DNA of 39,817 nucleotides, taken from assembly GCA_023260495.1 (NCBI GenBank), contig JALQVB010000002.1, positions 1 to 39,817 of the forward strand, given 5' to 3'. Shown here in pieces: positions 5,762 through 13,850 of this stretch. The stretch's first letter is position 1. Every line of letters starts with the position of its first letter. Below the pieces are notes generated by a model. The model saw only the letters and a list, made by a program, of their open reading frames with translations. It made no database searches and was not told the origin of the DNA. Both the position numbers and the translations under genes were made by a program. The stretch comes from Aquiluna sp. (GTDB taxonomy: Bacteria; Actinomycetota; Actinomycetes; Actinomycetales; Microbacteriaceae).

Positions 5762-8700
5762 GTGCTGCTGACGGCTTTCCTTACCCTGGCGGGTGTGGCA
5801 GGCCCAGCTACTGCAGCCATTTCTTTTGGCACGACGACCTACACCACTGATGTAGTGGGCGGCACAGGAGGCGGAATAGCGGCTACTCTCGACTGCGGTG
5901 CAGGCAAGGTCATCATTGAGATTCAAACTGGCGGTACCAACGACGACGCCTTAGCCATCCGCTGCGCCACGATAAATGCCGACGGTTCCGTAGGCGCTGC
6001 AGACAGCTCAATCGCAGCCCAGGTTTATACCTCTGGCCCCTCTTACAATTTCACGTCCACCTGTGGTGCAGGCAGAGCGCTCGTCGGTGCAACGGCCAGC
6101 AATTCGAGCGGCACTTGGATGACTGGTGCTCAGGTCTACTGTGCTATTCCCCCCACAGGGAGTAGCTCTACTGCTGGAGAAAACAGCTCTTCGAAGACCT
6201 TTAATTGGGGTGGAACTGCCACATGTCCGGCCGGTACCTTCGCAAGGTCTCTAAAACCTCGGACTGGCGGTGCTATTGACGGCTTTTATCTAGGTTGTGC
6301 AACAATCACCGGTTACAACACTGCCCCTGCAAACACCTCAGATGCGAAACCAAGCGGAACAGCGGTTGTTGGAGGAAGCCTGACCTCATCGCTGACATTC
6401 AGCGGCACCCCGACACCCACCATAAGTACCACTTGGGAACGCCGTCTACCTGGTGGCACCTGGGCGGTAGTTGCCGGCGCGACCTCCGCGACCTATGTCC
6501 CCACGGCAGGCGATGTCGGTTATGAAATTAGATCGGTAGGTGTTGCCAGTAATGGAGTTGGCACTAATGCAACTACCCAGTCCCTGCCAACGTCAGTAGT
6601 GCCCCTGCCTGACTTTTCAGGCCCAGTGCTAGCCCAAGCTTCCGACAGCGGTTTTAGCAATTCTGATGGAAATACCAACGACAGTACCCCAACAGTTGAC
6701 CTATCGAGTCTGACGGTCGGTGCGAGCGTAACCGTGACGGCATCGAGAACAGGTGAGCCCGATGTAACCTGCACTTTTGTCGTAACCAACACCAATCAGA
6801 GTTGTGATCTTCCCGACCTCTCTGACGGAATTTGGGTGGTGTCCGCATCCTCATCTCTGAACGGACAAGAGAAACAAAATATCTCGAATTCTTCATTCAC
6901 CATCGACACAGTCGCGCCAGCAATCTCCGGCATCGAACTTGTGGCTACAGGCATTGAGACACTGGAGGCCCGCTACACCCTAAGTGAATCAATTCAGCCA
7001 CCATCAGCCTCGTCATTCAGCATCTCGGGGGACTCAGGCGGGTGGGCCTCGGGGACTCTTTCAACGAGCGGCACAAGCCTTATTGTTCCACTGAGTCACT
7101 CTGGCCAGACCTCCGGAAACCTGGTGCTTGGGCTCACGGGCAATTTGATTTCCGATCCAGCAGGAAACACAGCCACCACCGATCGAACTGACACTTTTGC
7201 TATTGATGCAATCGTTCCTGATGCGGTAATTACGACTACCGCCACTTTGTTCAATTCCTCCTCAATCACATTCAATGTTGAGTTCAATAAGTCGGTTTCC
7301 GGACTTAGCCTTGATGACTTTGAATTTGTCCCGAATGACGCGGCTTGCTCCGGGCCAACAAATCTCGTGGGTTCGGGTTCTTCGTACACCATTGAATCGG
7401 GACCATGCTCGGCAGATGGGGATATTCAGCTTCGCTTGAAGGCCTCCGCGGTCTTCGATCAGTTTGGCCTTGGGGGGCCAGACTCACCACTGCCAACCTC
7501 GGCATCTATTACTCGCGACGCAACGGCCCCGACCATCAGTTCAATTACAACCAATCAGGGGGCAGATTATGCCACCTACACCGTTCAGTTCTCCGAACAA
7601 GTGTCTGGGTTCACGTCCAGTGATGTCTCGCTCTCTGGCACTAGCGAGGATGCATCCGATTGGCGAGTGCAGAATTTCATCCGAAATCAAGACGGGACTT
7701 ACAGCTTTGATGTTGTGAATGACCTACCCGCAACCGGGACGCTCACATTTTCTCTAGACACAAATTCGATTTCGGATTCTGCTGGAAATTTGTTATCTGC
7801 TGGCTCTCTAGTTGTCGCGGGAGTCGACCAATCACTTACGGAATGGTTTTTCTTTCCATCCTTGCAACTGGGAACAACAGCAACCGGGATAGGTCAATCC
7901 GCTCAAGCAATCTTGCCTAATTTTGATTTGATCGCTCGGGGCAATGCCATCTATGAGATCCGCTTGCGCCTCATTGACTATGAGCCAGGAGACACCCTGG
8001 CTCTTCCAACAGGTGCGGCTTATCCGAACATTTCGGCCTCCGTGTCCGGAGGGGTAATGACCCTCAGCTGGAATGGAACCCAACCAGATGAGGCGACTTG
8101 GGAATCGGCAATCAAGGCAGTCACGTTGGCCACGACCAGCACCAGACAGTCAAAGACCGTAGAGGTTCACCTGAGGCCAAACAAGTTCTACGGCTACGCC
8201 AGTGGCCACTTTTATCAGGTAAAAGCTGGTATTGCCGACCCGACTTCAACGACCACAATGTCTGCGGAACGATACCTGGGTTTGCGAGGCTACCTTGCCA
8301 CCCCCGATACTGAAGAAGAATTCAGCGATCTGGTTGGAATAGCCCCTGAGCTCGGCTATGACAGGTTCCTTCTGGGGTTCAATGATTTTGAGACTGAGGG
8401 ATCCTTTCTGATAACAGAAGGTCCACAATCCGGGCAGGGACTCACGTGGAATGGTGTCTCAATTGGAAACGAAGGTGACCCCTGGGAAAACGAAACCGGG
8501 CCCGATCCAACAGAGAACTTCGTGGTTCTGGTTTGCAGCGTTAGCAGCTGTATGTGGGCAGATGTGGGACCTACGAATGACGCAGCAAACCAGGCACTGG
8601 TGGAATTTGGCGGTTCAGCGGGAGACCCTAGCTTTGATTTCAGTAGAACGGCAACAATTTCGGTTGACGGGGTCGCCCCAACGGTAATTAGCGTTTCGTC

Positions 8701-11700
8701 TTCAAACCTAAACCGAACTTATTACCGCGGTGAGGGTATCGAAATCAAAATCGAATTTTCTGAGACGGTCTTCGTCCAAGGAGGTTTCCCCACCCTAGAG
8801 CTTGAAACTGGTACGACTGATCGAACGGCTGGATACTCATCGGGTTCTGGTTCGACGACTCTTGTCTTCAACTACACGGTCCAATCCGGGGACACGAGTT
8901 CTGACTTGGCCTATACCAGCTCAGAATCGTTGGCCTTGGGCGGCGCACAAATCTCGGATGGAACTGGCAACTTTGCGGTTCTCTCCCTCCTTGCGGTGGG
9001 CGCAGCTGGTTCCCTGTCAGCAAACAACGACTTGGTGATAGACGGTTTCAAAATTTCAATGGTGCTCGACGCTAGTGAAACTTCATCGACAACACCAAAT
9101 CTAACCTTTACGATTACGGCATCGGACGACATTAATTGCAGCTCTATTTCCCTTGAGGTCGACGTTGACCTCAGCGGAGCAAACATAGAATCGATTGACG
9201 GGATTAGCCCAACTGGCCTAAGCAGACTTTGCACAATCTCAATCACCAGCTCTATTGGGCCAGCCCAGTTTGGCACAACCACACTCTCATACACCCAACA
9301 GTTCACAGCTCTGGATGTGAATGGCGACCCACACACTCTGATCACCCTGAATCGAGGTTCTGTCGTTGTTGACGTCCCTGCGGCCGCAGAGGACCTTGGT
9401 GGCCACATTTTCTTGCCAACTGCAGGTGATACCCCAACTCAATTTCTAAATTCGATACCTAGCGGGCTGCTAGCAAATGCCAACAGCACCTCAAGAAACT
9501 CGCTCGCTTTGGCCGGCGTTGTGCGCCCACCATCTGGAGTGGCCGAGGTGATCGGAAAAGCAAACTTCCAGGGAGTTGATAATCCCGACGCGGAACTGAA
9601 TGCAATGGCGCGACGCACAATAAATGCCGGGGAAGCAATGGTTTTCGCTGTTGAATTGAACCCTGATGTTTTTTCAGATTACCTGAGCGTCTCATACATG
9701 GACCTCGGTTCAGGTTGGATCTTTATGGGTTCAGAGCCTGTTGCTGATGGAGTCATCCAAGCTCAGCCACTTGTGTTTACCAAGCCTGGCACTTACCGAG
9801 CCAAAATCATCATCGTTCCAGCCGACACTCTCGTAACCCAAGACTTCTCGGCATTCAATTTAATGAGCTTAGCCGTCTCCGATGATGCCCTTCCCAGCGG
9901 TAAACAGTCGATGGAGTGGATAATTACGGTGGTTGGCGAGGTTGCCGTATATACGCCCTCACCCCCAGCCCCGGCACCAACCGTAACCCCAACTCCGACA
10001 CCGACTCCTGAGCCAACACCGACGGTGGCTCCAACTCCGAACGCGACACCGGAGCCTTCCGCCACGCCAACCCCAACGTCAACTCCCTCCGCGACACCTA
10101 CTCCTGCATCAACCCCAACCCCAACGCCAACTCCTGAGCCAACACCGGAACCGGAACCTTCTGAAGAACCGACTCCTGAGCTGACTGAGGAACCAACACC
10201 TGAGCCGACGGAGACCTTGGTTGCGGAAGAGCCAACCAGCGCTCCTTCCGAAGCGCCAGCCCCAATTGCTGCGGTCACAGAAGTGGCAGCTGCAGCTCTC
10301 TCAGCAGTTGCCGACCTAATCGGTATTGACATCCCAGCCGTAGGTGAACCCGTTGCAAATCCTGCCATTGGTGCGTCGGGAGACGACTCGGTAATCGTTG
10401 AATTTGACCCACTCGGATCGCCCGAAGCCGTCGAGGCAACTAACAAGCTAGTGGCTGCAACAGGAGCCGTTGTTGGTGTTGCAGCCGCCGCCGGAGCTGC
10501 AGCCGCAGCCGCCGCTGCGGCCGGGGCAGCTGCGGGTGCCGCCGGGGCAGCAGGTGCAGCTGGAGCGGCTGGCGCAGCAGGAAGTGCAGGCGCCGCGGGT
10601 AGTGCAGGTAGCGCAGCAGGCAGCGCAGGTGGGGCAGCTGGCTCCACTGGGGCTGAGATGAACGAAGATTCTCTCGATGCTCTCGCCGGTGCCGAATTTG
10701 ATGTCGATGTATTTTCTGGTGTTGAACCTAGATGGGGAGACAAACTTGCTGTCTTTGCTTGGCCACTGCTCACATTCCTAGATCGCCCATTGCGCAGCTT
10801 GACGAGAAGAAGCAATAGGTATTCACCGTTCTTCTCGAAACTCCTCAGCGATGGCGTTTACTTGCGTGCTGTTTTTGGTTCTCTTTGGATTTTGCCTTCG
10901 CTTATTGGTGTTGCTCTGGCAGTCATTTCATTGCAACAAAACAATGGTGAGCTCCTGCACCCACCAGTGGCACTGTTCCTAGCGATTGTTGTTCTGGGCA
11001 TTTTCGACGCCTTTGCCGGGTTTGTGGCACTAGCAGTCTTTTTGTTGGGATCACTGCCGCTTGTTGACCCAACCATGATTACTGACTGGAGGATGCTCTC
11101 CGGCATTATCGTGGCCGGCTTTGGTCCAATCGTTCTTGCACGATCCATTAGGAACTTCCGCCGACGCGCGCCGGTCAACTTCGATGGTTGGCTCGCTCGA
11201 CTTGGAGATCTTGCGTTCGCATCTTTGATGGGCGGCTGGGTTGCCGGTCTAATTGTCAGGGCGCTGCCCGCACTGACCGGTTTGACCTTGCCTGCCGCCA
11301 ACTACGTTTCGACATTCCAGTTCGTGGCAACAATAGCTATAGCTCTTCGTATTCTGTTTGAGGAATACAGCGCCAGGTTCTACCCGAGCCGAATGGATCA
11401 ATTGGCACCGGACTCTCTGCCTGAGCCTCCGCGGGCACAGGTCATTATGGTGCTTGTGTTGAAGTATTTCTTCTATGTATTTATCGCTAGCGCATTCATG
11501 GGCTTTGGGCCGGTGGTCTATTTCGCGTCGGCCCTCTTCATGATTCCAACTTTGCTGGGATTCGTCATCGACAAATTGCCTAGGAGCAAGGTGCTTTGGC
11601 AGATTTTGCCAGCCGGGCTGCCAGGTTTGGCCATGATTCTGGGTCTTGAGATCTTGCTTGAGAACACTTTGACAAGTGTTCTAGGTGACCACCCCAACTT

Positions 11701-11884
11701 CTCCACCATCTTTGTACTTAGCCTTTTGGGCATGATTATCTTTGTGGGCATCCTGGGCATGATTGGACGCGATGGCGAACCGGACGAAGTTCGCTGGATC
11801 CAAAAGCCCGGTCTGCGTTGGGTTTACAGACTAGGCGGACTGGCAACACTAATGTTGTTGGTGCAGTTCACCAGCATGCTCTAA
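5762..11884 (+). CDS. Giant Ig-like/PT-stalk/multi-TM surface protein
   Basis: At least 2040 aa; I do not recognise the whole. Numbering is from GTG 5762, the first canonical start, but this lacks a Shine-Dalgarno and cuts off the charged part of the signal peptide, so translation probably begins near 5723 (13 more residues). Order: signal peptide ending near PATAA; a Cys-containing domain of about 170 aa; Ig-like repeats introduced by DTVAP, DAIVP, DATAP and DGVAP at about 382, 482, 586 and 969, with recurring AGN/GTGN turns as in bacterial adhesins; a Pro/Thr/Glu stalk at about 1399-1497; an Ala/Gly tract at about 1564-1630; then about ten hydrophobic helices from 1700 to the end. The ectodomain should lie outside the membrane. 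The ion-channel gene starts 15 bases after the stop. It might be an adhesin or a surface-anchored sensor; function is not assigned. Confidence 0.85.
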   Translation: MLLTAFLTLAGVAGPATAAISFGTTTYTTDVVGGTGGGIAATLDCGAGKVIIEIQTGGTNDDALAIRCATINADGSVGAADSSIAAQVYTSGPSYNFTSTCGAGRALVGATASNSSGTWMTGAQVYCAIPPTGSSSTAGENSSSKTFNWGGTATCPAGTFARSLKPRTGGAIDGFYLGCATITGYNTAPANTSDAKPSGTAVVGGSLTSSLTFSGTPTPTISTTWERRLPGGTWAVVAGATSATYVPTAGDVGYEIRSVGVASNGVGTNATTQSLPTSVVPLPDFSGPVLAQASDSGFSNSDGNTNDSTPTVDLSSLTVGASVTVTASRTGEPDVTCTFVVTNTNQSCDLPDLSDGIWVVSASSSLNGQEKQNISNSSFTIDTVAPAISGIELVATGIETLEARYTLSESIQPPSASSFSISGDSGGWASGTLSTSGTSLIVPLSHSGQTSGNLVLGLTGNLISDPAGNTATTDRTDTFAIDAIVPDAVITTTATLFNSSSITFNVEFNKSVSGLSLDDFEFVPNDAACSGPTNLVGSGSSYTIESGPCSADGDIQLRLKASAVFDQFGLGGPDSPLPTSASITRDATAPTISSITTNQGADYATYTVQFSEQVSGFTSSDVSLSGTSEDASDWRVQNFIRNQDGTYSFDVVNDLPATGTLTFSLDTNSISDSAGNLLSAGSLVVAGVDQSLTEWFFFPSLQLGTTATGIGQSAQAILPNFDLIARGNAIYEIRLRLIDYEPGDTLALPTGAAYPNISASVSGGVMTLSWNGTQPDEATWESAIKAVTLATTSTRQSKTVEVHLRPNKFYGYASGHFYQVKAGIADPTSTTTMSAERYLGLRGYLATPDTEEEFSDLVGIAPELGYDRFLLGFNDFETEGSFLITEGPQSGQGLTWNGVSIGNEGDPWENETGPDPTENFVVLVCSVSSCMWADVGPTNDAANQALVEFGGSAGDPSFDFSRTATISVDGVAPTVISVSSSNLNRTYYRGEGIEIKIEFSETVFVQGGFPTLELETGTTDRTAGYSSGSGSTTLVFNYTVQSGDTSSDLAYTSSESLALGGAQISDGTGNFAVLSLLAVGAAGSLSANNDLVIDGFKISMVLDASETSSTTPNLTFTITASDDINCSSISLEVDVDLSGANIESIDGISPTGLSRLCTISITSSIGPAQFGTTTLSYTQQFTALDVNGDPHTLITLNRGSVVVDVPAAAEDLGGHIFLPTAGDTPTQFLNSIPSGLLANANSTSRNSLALAGVVRPPSGVAEVIGKANFQGVDNPDAELNAMARRTINAGEAMVFAVELNPDVFSDYLSVSYMDLGSGWIFMGSEPVADGVIQAQPLVFTKPGTYRAKIIIVPADTLVTQDFSAFNLMSLAVSDDALPSGKQSMEWIITVVGEVAVYTPSPPAPAPTVTPTPTPTPEPTPTVAPTPNATPEPSATPTPTSTPSATPTPASTPTPTPTPEPTPEPEPSEEPTPELTEEPTPEPTETLVAEEPTSAPSEAPAPIAAVTEVAAAALSAVADLIGIDIPAVGEPVANPAIGASGDDSVIVEFDPLGSPEAVEATNKLVAATGAVVGVAAAAGAAAAAAAAAGAAAGAAGAAGAAGAAGAAGSAGAAGSAGSAAGSAGGAAGSTGAEMNEDSLDALAGAEFDVDVFSGVEPRWGDKLAVFAWPLLTFLDRPLRSLTRRSNRYSPFFSKLLSDGVYLRAVFGSLWILPSLIGVALAVISLQQNNGELLHPPVALFLAIVVLGIFDAFAGFVALAVFLLGSLPLVDPTMITDWRMLSGIIVAGFGPIVLARSIRNFRRRAPVNFDGWLARLGDLAFASLMGGWVAGLIVRALPALTGLTLPAANYVSTFQFVATIAIALRILFEEYSARFYPSRMDQLAPDSLPEPPRAQVIMVLVLKYFFYVFIASAFMGFGPVVYFASALFMIPTLLGFVIDKLPRSKVLWQILPAGLPGLAMILGLEILLENTLTSVLGDHPNFSTIFVLSLLGMIIFVGILGMIGRDGEPDEVRWIQKPGLRWVYRLGGLATLMLLVQFTSML
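9955..10245 (+). repeat. Imperfect Pro-Thr/Glu-Pro coding repeat (stalk)
   Basis: Short units such as CCAACTCCGACACCG recur imperfectly and encode PT, PEP and SAT repeats, turning to Glu-rich EEPTPE units at the end. Such stalks hold surface domains away from the membrane and are often glycosylated in actinobacteria (general knowledge). Length may differ between strains. Confidence 0.85.
10470..10650 (+). repeat. Ala/Gly-rich coding repeat
   Basis: GCN and GGN codons encode an almost pure Ala run, then triplet-like GAA and GSA units (residues about 1564-1630). It links the stalk part to the membrane part of the giant protein. Varied synonymous codons suggest selection on the protein, not recent DNA slippage. 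Confidence 0.85.
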
Positions 11885-11899
11885 CGAAGGGAGAAGACG

Positions 11900-12562
11900 T
11901 TGGAGAGTCTTCGCGCGAACATCGGCAAACTCTTGGAGAAAGCCGAGGGCCTATACATGGTGCTTGGGTTTGCCTACCTAGGCATTTACACAGCTCAGGT
12001 TTTAGTTGAACCTCCGGCCGATGTTTACAACAGTCTGGAATTGGTCTCGGATGTCATTTACTGGATCTTTGCCGTCGATGTTGCCCTACGACTTATTTAC
12101 CTGGGAAAGGGAATCTTCACCGTTGCAGGCTTGGTCACGTTTTTTAGGGAAAACTGGCTAGCCCTGCTCGCCTTGCTGCTGCCGGCATTCCGGGCGCTTC
12201 GGGTTCTTCGTGTCGTTCTTGTGCTTCGCGGGTTGCAACCATTCCTTCACACGAGATCTTCGCGGGTTGGAACCATCGTTGGCGTTACGTTTCCTCTTAT
12301 CCTCTTCACTGCAGCACTTTCAGTACTAGAGGCAGAGCGCTACGCAGAGGGTGCAAATATAACTACCTTTCCCGATGCCATTTGGTGGTCTATTGCGTCC
12401 GTCACAACAGTGGGCTACGGAGACAAGTTCCCGGTTACCGGTGACGGCCGGTTCATAGCGACATTCCTTATGGTTATTGGCATCGGGCTCTTCTCGGCAC
12501 TTACCGCCCTGTTGGCAGCATGGGTGATGGGCGAGAAGAAGACCGAAGAATCGCAGGGGTAG
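11900..12562 (+). CDS. Voltage-sensor-type potassium channel, 220 aa
   Basis: An inner-membrane ion channel with one voltage-sensor and pore subunit that should act as a tetramer. Hydrophobic segments S1-S3 lie at about 20-80, an S4-like helix has arginines R98, R101, R104 and R110, and a pore helix is followed by the K+ selectivity filter TTVGYGD (169-175) and a final S6 helix. It lacks the long cytoplasmic regulatory (RCK) domain of many K+ channels and ends 10 residues after S6. TTG 11900 has AAGGGAG (11887-11893) at 6 bases, and the giant gene ends 15 bases upstream, so they are co-transcribed. Its stop TAG is part of the -10 box of the next gene. K+ selectivity is inferred from the filter; voltage gating is only likely. 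Confidence 0.9.
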   Translation: MESLRANIGKLLEKAEGLYMVLGFAYLGIYTAQVLVEPPADVYNSLELVSDVIYWIFAVDVALRLIYLGKGIFTVAGLVTFFRENWLALLALLLPAFRALRVLRVVLVLRGLQPFLHTRSSRVGTIVGVTFPLILFTAALSVLEAERYAEGANITTFPDAIWWSIASVTTVGYGDKFPVTGDGRFIATFLMVIGIGLFSALTALLAAWVMGEKKTEESQG

Positions 12563-12565
12563 GCT
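12560..12565 (+). promoter_or_regulatory. -10 box of leaderless TM2 gene, overlapping a stop codon
   Basis: TAGGCT, 6 bases before ATG 12572. Its first three bases are the TAG stop of the channel gene. No Shine-Dalgarno is present. Confidence 0.6.
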
Positions 12566-12571
12566 GTAGTT

Positions 12572-12928
12572 ATGAACACATGGACAGTAAAAGTTCCCGG
12601 ATCCGAATATCAGCTCTCATTTGAGGAGCTGAAGATTTGGGCCGAAGGCGGCAAGCTCAAGGGCGACTCAATAGTGATTGACCAGAACGGTGAGCACTGG
12701 ACAGCAAAGCAGGTGCCAGGTCTGTTCTCTAACCGTGACTGGCTAATCGCCTTGCTGCTGTCGATTTTCGTCGGCACCCTGGGTGTTGACAGGTTTTACC
12801 TTGGCAAGATTGGAACCGGAATTCTCAAGTTGCTGACAGTTGGCGGCCTGGGAATATGGGCGATTGTTGACGTTATCTTGATTGCCATCAAGAACCTTCG
12901 GGACAAGGAAGGCTTGCGCCTGGCCTAG
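12572..12928 (+). CDS. TM2-domain membrane protein, 118 aa
   Basis: A small membrane protein. The N-terminal 50 residues (WTVKVPGSEYQLSFEELKIW, then a GDSIVIDQNGEHWTAKQVPGLF stretch split by a loop) resemble the GYF-like domain often joined to TM2. The C-terminal half has two helices with the TM2 turn GVDRFYLGKIGTGILK. TM2 domains occur in many bacteria without a known biochemical role. ATG 12572 is set by the TAGGCT box 6 bases upstream, so it can be transcribed apart from the channel gene. The last bases overlap the convergent NUDIX gene at CTAG. A link to the giant protein and channel is by position only. Confidence 0.82.
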   Translation: MNTWTVKVPGSEYQLSFEELKIWAEGGKLKGDSIVIDQNGEHWTAKQVPGLFSNRDWLIALLLSIFVGTLGVDRFYLGKIGTGILKLLTVGGLGIWAIVDVILIAIKNLRDKEGLRLA

Positions 12929-13308
12929 CAGAACGGAATCAGAATTCGCTTCAACGCTGGCAGATCTGGTTCTGCCCAATCGAGTTTGCTCAGCTCAGCT
13001 TCTGGCACCCAGCGCAGCTCGCTGTGATCGGTTGAGGTAGTGGGCTTTTCTCCCACTAAGTCACAAACGAAGGTAATCAGATCGATTTCTCCGGTTTGGC
13101 TTCGGTCAAACTGCCGCACCACCGAGATTTCCACCCCAAGCTCCTCTTTGATTTCGCGCACGATGGCATCTTCAAGAAGTTCGTTTTGCTCGGGTTTACC
13201 GCCTGGAAACTCCCATTTGCCGCCTGCTACTTTCCAATCGCCACGCCTAGCGCAAAGGTAGTTGCCCTCTCCGTCTTGGATGATTGCAGCCACGACCACG
13301 ATTGCCAT
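12925..13308 (-). CDS. NUDIX hydrolase, MutT-like
   Basis: A 127-aa pyrophosphohydrolase. The NUDIX box is complete: G37, E43, R51, E52, E55, E56 and G58 in the GX5EX7REUXEEXGU pattern, preceded by GKWEFPGGKPE, which is typical of MutT enzymes that remove 8-oxo-dGTP from the nucleotide pool. Specificity for oxidised nucleotides is therefore likely but not proven. I chose ATG 13308 instead of the longer frame to 13350 because the TAGGCT -10 lies 7 bases upstream and the protein then starts at the first beta strand. The -10 overlaps the stop codon of the peroxidase gene, an apt neighbour for oxidative damage control. Confidence 0.88.
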   Translation of the reverse strand: MAIVVVAAIIQDGEGNYLCARRGDWKVAGGKWEFPGGKPEQNELLEDAIVREIKEELGVEISVVRQFDRSQTGEIDLITFVCDLVGEKPTTSTDHSELRWVPEAELSKLDWAEPDLPALKRILIPFC

Positions 13309-13315
13309 GGAGTTG

Positions 13316-13321
13316 AGCCTA
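13316..13321 (-). promoter_or_regulatory. -10 box of leaderless NUDIX gene, overlapping a stop codon
   Basis: TAGGCT on the minus strand, 7 bases before ATG 13308. Its TAG is also the stop codon of the glutathione peroxidase gene, as in the channel/TM2 junction. Confidence 0.6.
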
Positions 13322-13801
13322 TCGCGGCAGGTTTGCCTCGATTGCCTCAATCACCTCGGGGGCATCGGGCTTTGTCGTTGGGCGGAACCTAAGAATTTCA
13401 CCTTTTGGGGTGACCAGGAACTTCTCGAAGTTCCACATCACCGGTCCGGCCATGCCCTTGGAATCCTTGGCTTTCACCAGCTGCTTGTAAAGCTCGTGGC
13501 GCTTGCGACCATTTACATCAGTCTTGGCAGTCATGGGAAAGGTGACGCCCCAGGTTGTTGAGCAGTACTCGCCAATCGCACCCTCGTCCTTGAGCTCCTG
13601 CTTGAAAGACCCGGATGGAACACCCAGAACGGTAAAGCCACGGTCTTGGTACTTCTTCTGTAGCTGCTCAAGGGCTTCATACTGCGGGGTGAGGCCGCAG
13701 CGCGATGCCACGTTCACGACCATCACCAGTTGGCCAGCGAAGTCAGCGGTCGAGCGCTGGGAACCATCCAGCATCGTTAGTTCTACGTTTTCTGAAAGCA
13801 T
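13319..13801 (-). CDS. Glutathione peroxidase-family thiol peroxidase
   Basis: A 160-aa cytoplasmic peroxidase that reduces hydroperoxides, in bacteria usually with thioredoxin rather than glutathione as donor (family knowledge). The active-site motif is VASRCGLT with C35 encoded by TGC, so it is a cysteine and not a selenocysteine enzyme. Q69 in the GSFKQELKDEG loop and W123-N124 in MWNFEKFLV complete the usual tetrad, though the usual NQFGGQEP loop is altered. C80 may be the resolving cysteine. ATG 13801 gives the normal N-terminus; the frame extends to TTG 13828, and neither start has a Shine-Dalgarno. It is divergent from nnrD and followed by the NUDIX gene. Confidence 0.9.
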   Translation of the reverse strand: MLSENVELTMLDGSQRSTADFAGQLVMVVNVASRCGLTPQYEALEQLQKKYQDRGFTVLGVPSGSFKQELKDEGAIGEYCSTTWGVTFPMTAKTDVNGRKRHELYKQLVKAKDSKGMAGPVMWNFEKFLVTPKGEILRFRPTTKPDAPEVIEAIEANLPR

Positions 13802-13838
13802 GAAAAAAAGAACATCGTTCGCTCTCAAGTTATTTCAC

Positions 13839-13844
13839 TAGGCT
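13839..13844 (+). promoter_or_regulatory. -10 box of leaderless nnrD
   Basis: TAGGCT, 6 bases before ATG 13851, with no Shine-Dalgarno between. Confidence 0.6.
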
Positions 13845-13850
13845 GAAACT

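Noticed and set aside
9793..10815. Long 340-aa open frame on the minus strand opposite the stalk and Ala/Gly tract
   Set aside because: It is made only of repeated Gly/Val/Ser and Ala/Pro runs mirrored from the repeats on the plus strand and has no ribosome-binding site; a shadow frame.
13691..13705. Possible selenocysteine in the glutathione peroxidase
   Set aside because: The active-site codon is TGC (Cys), not TGA.
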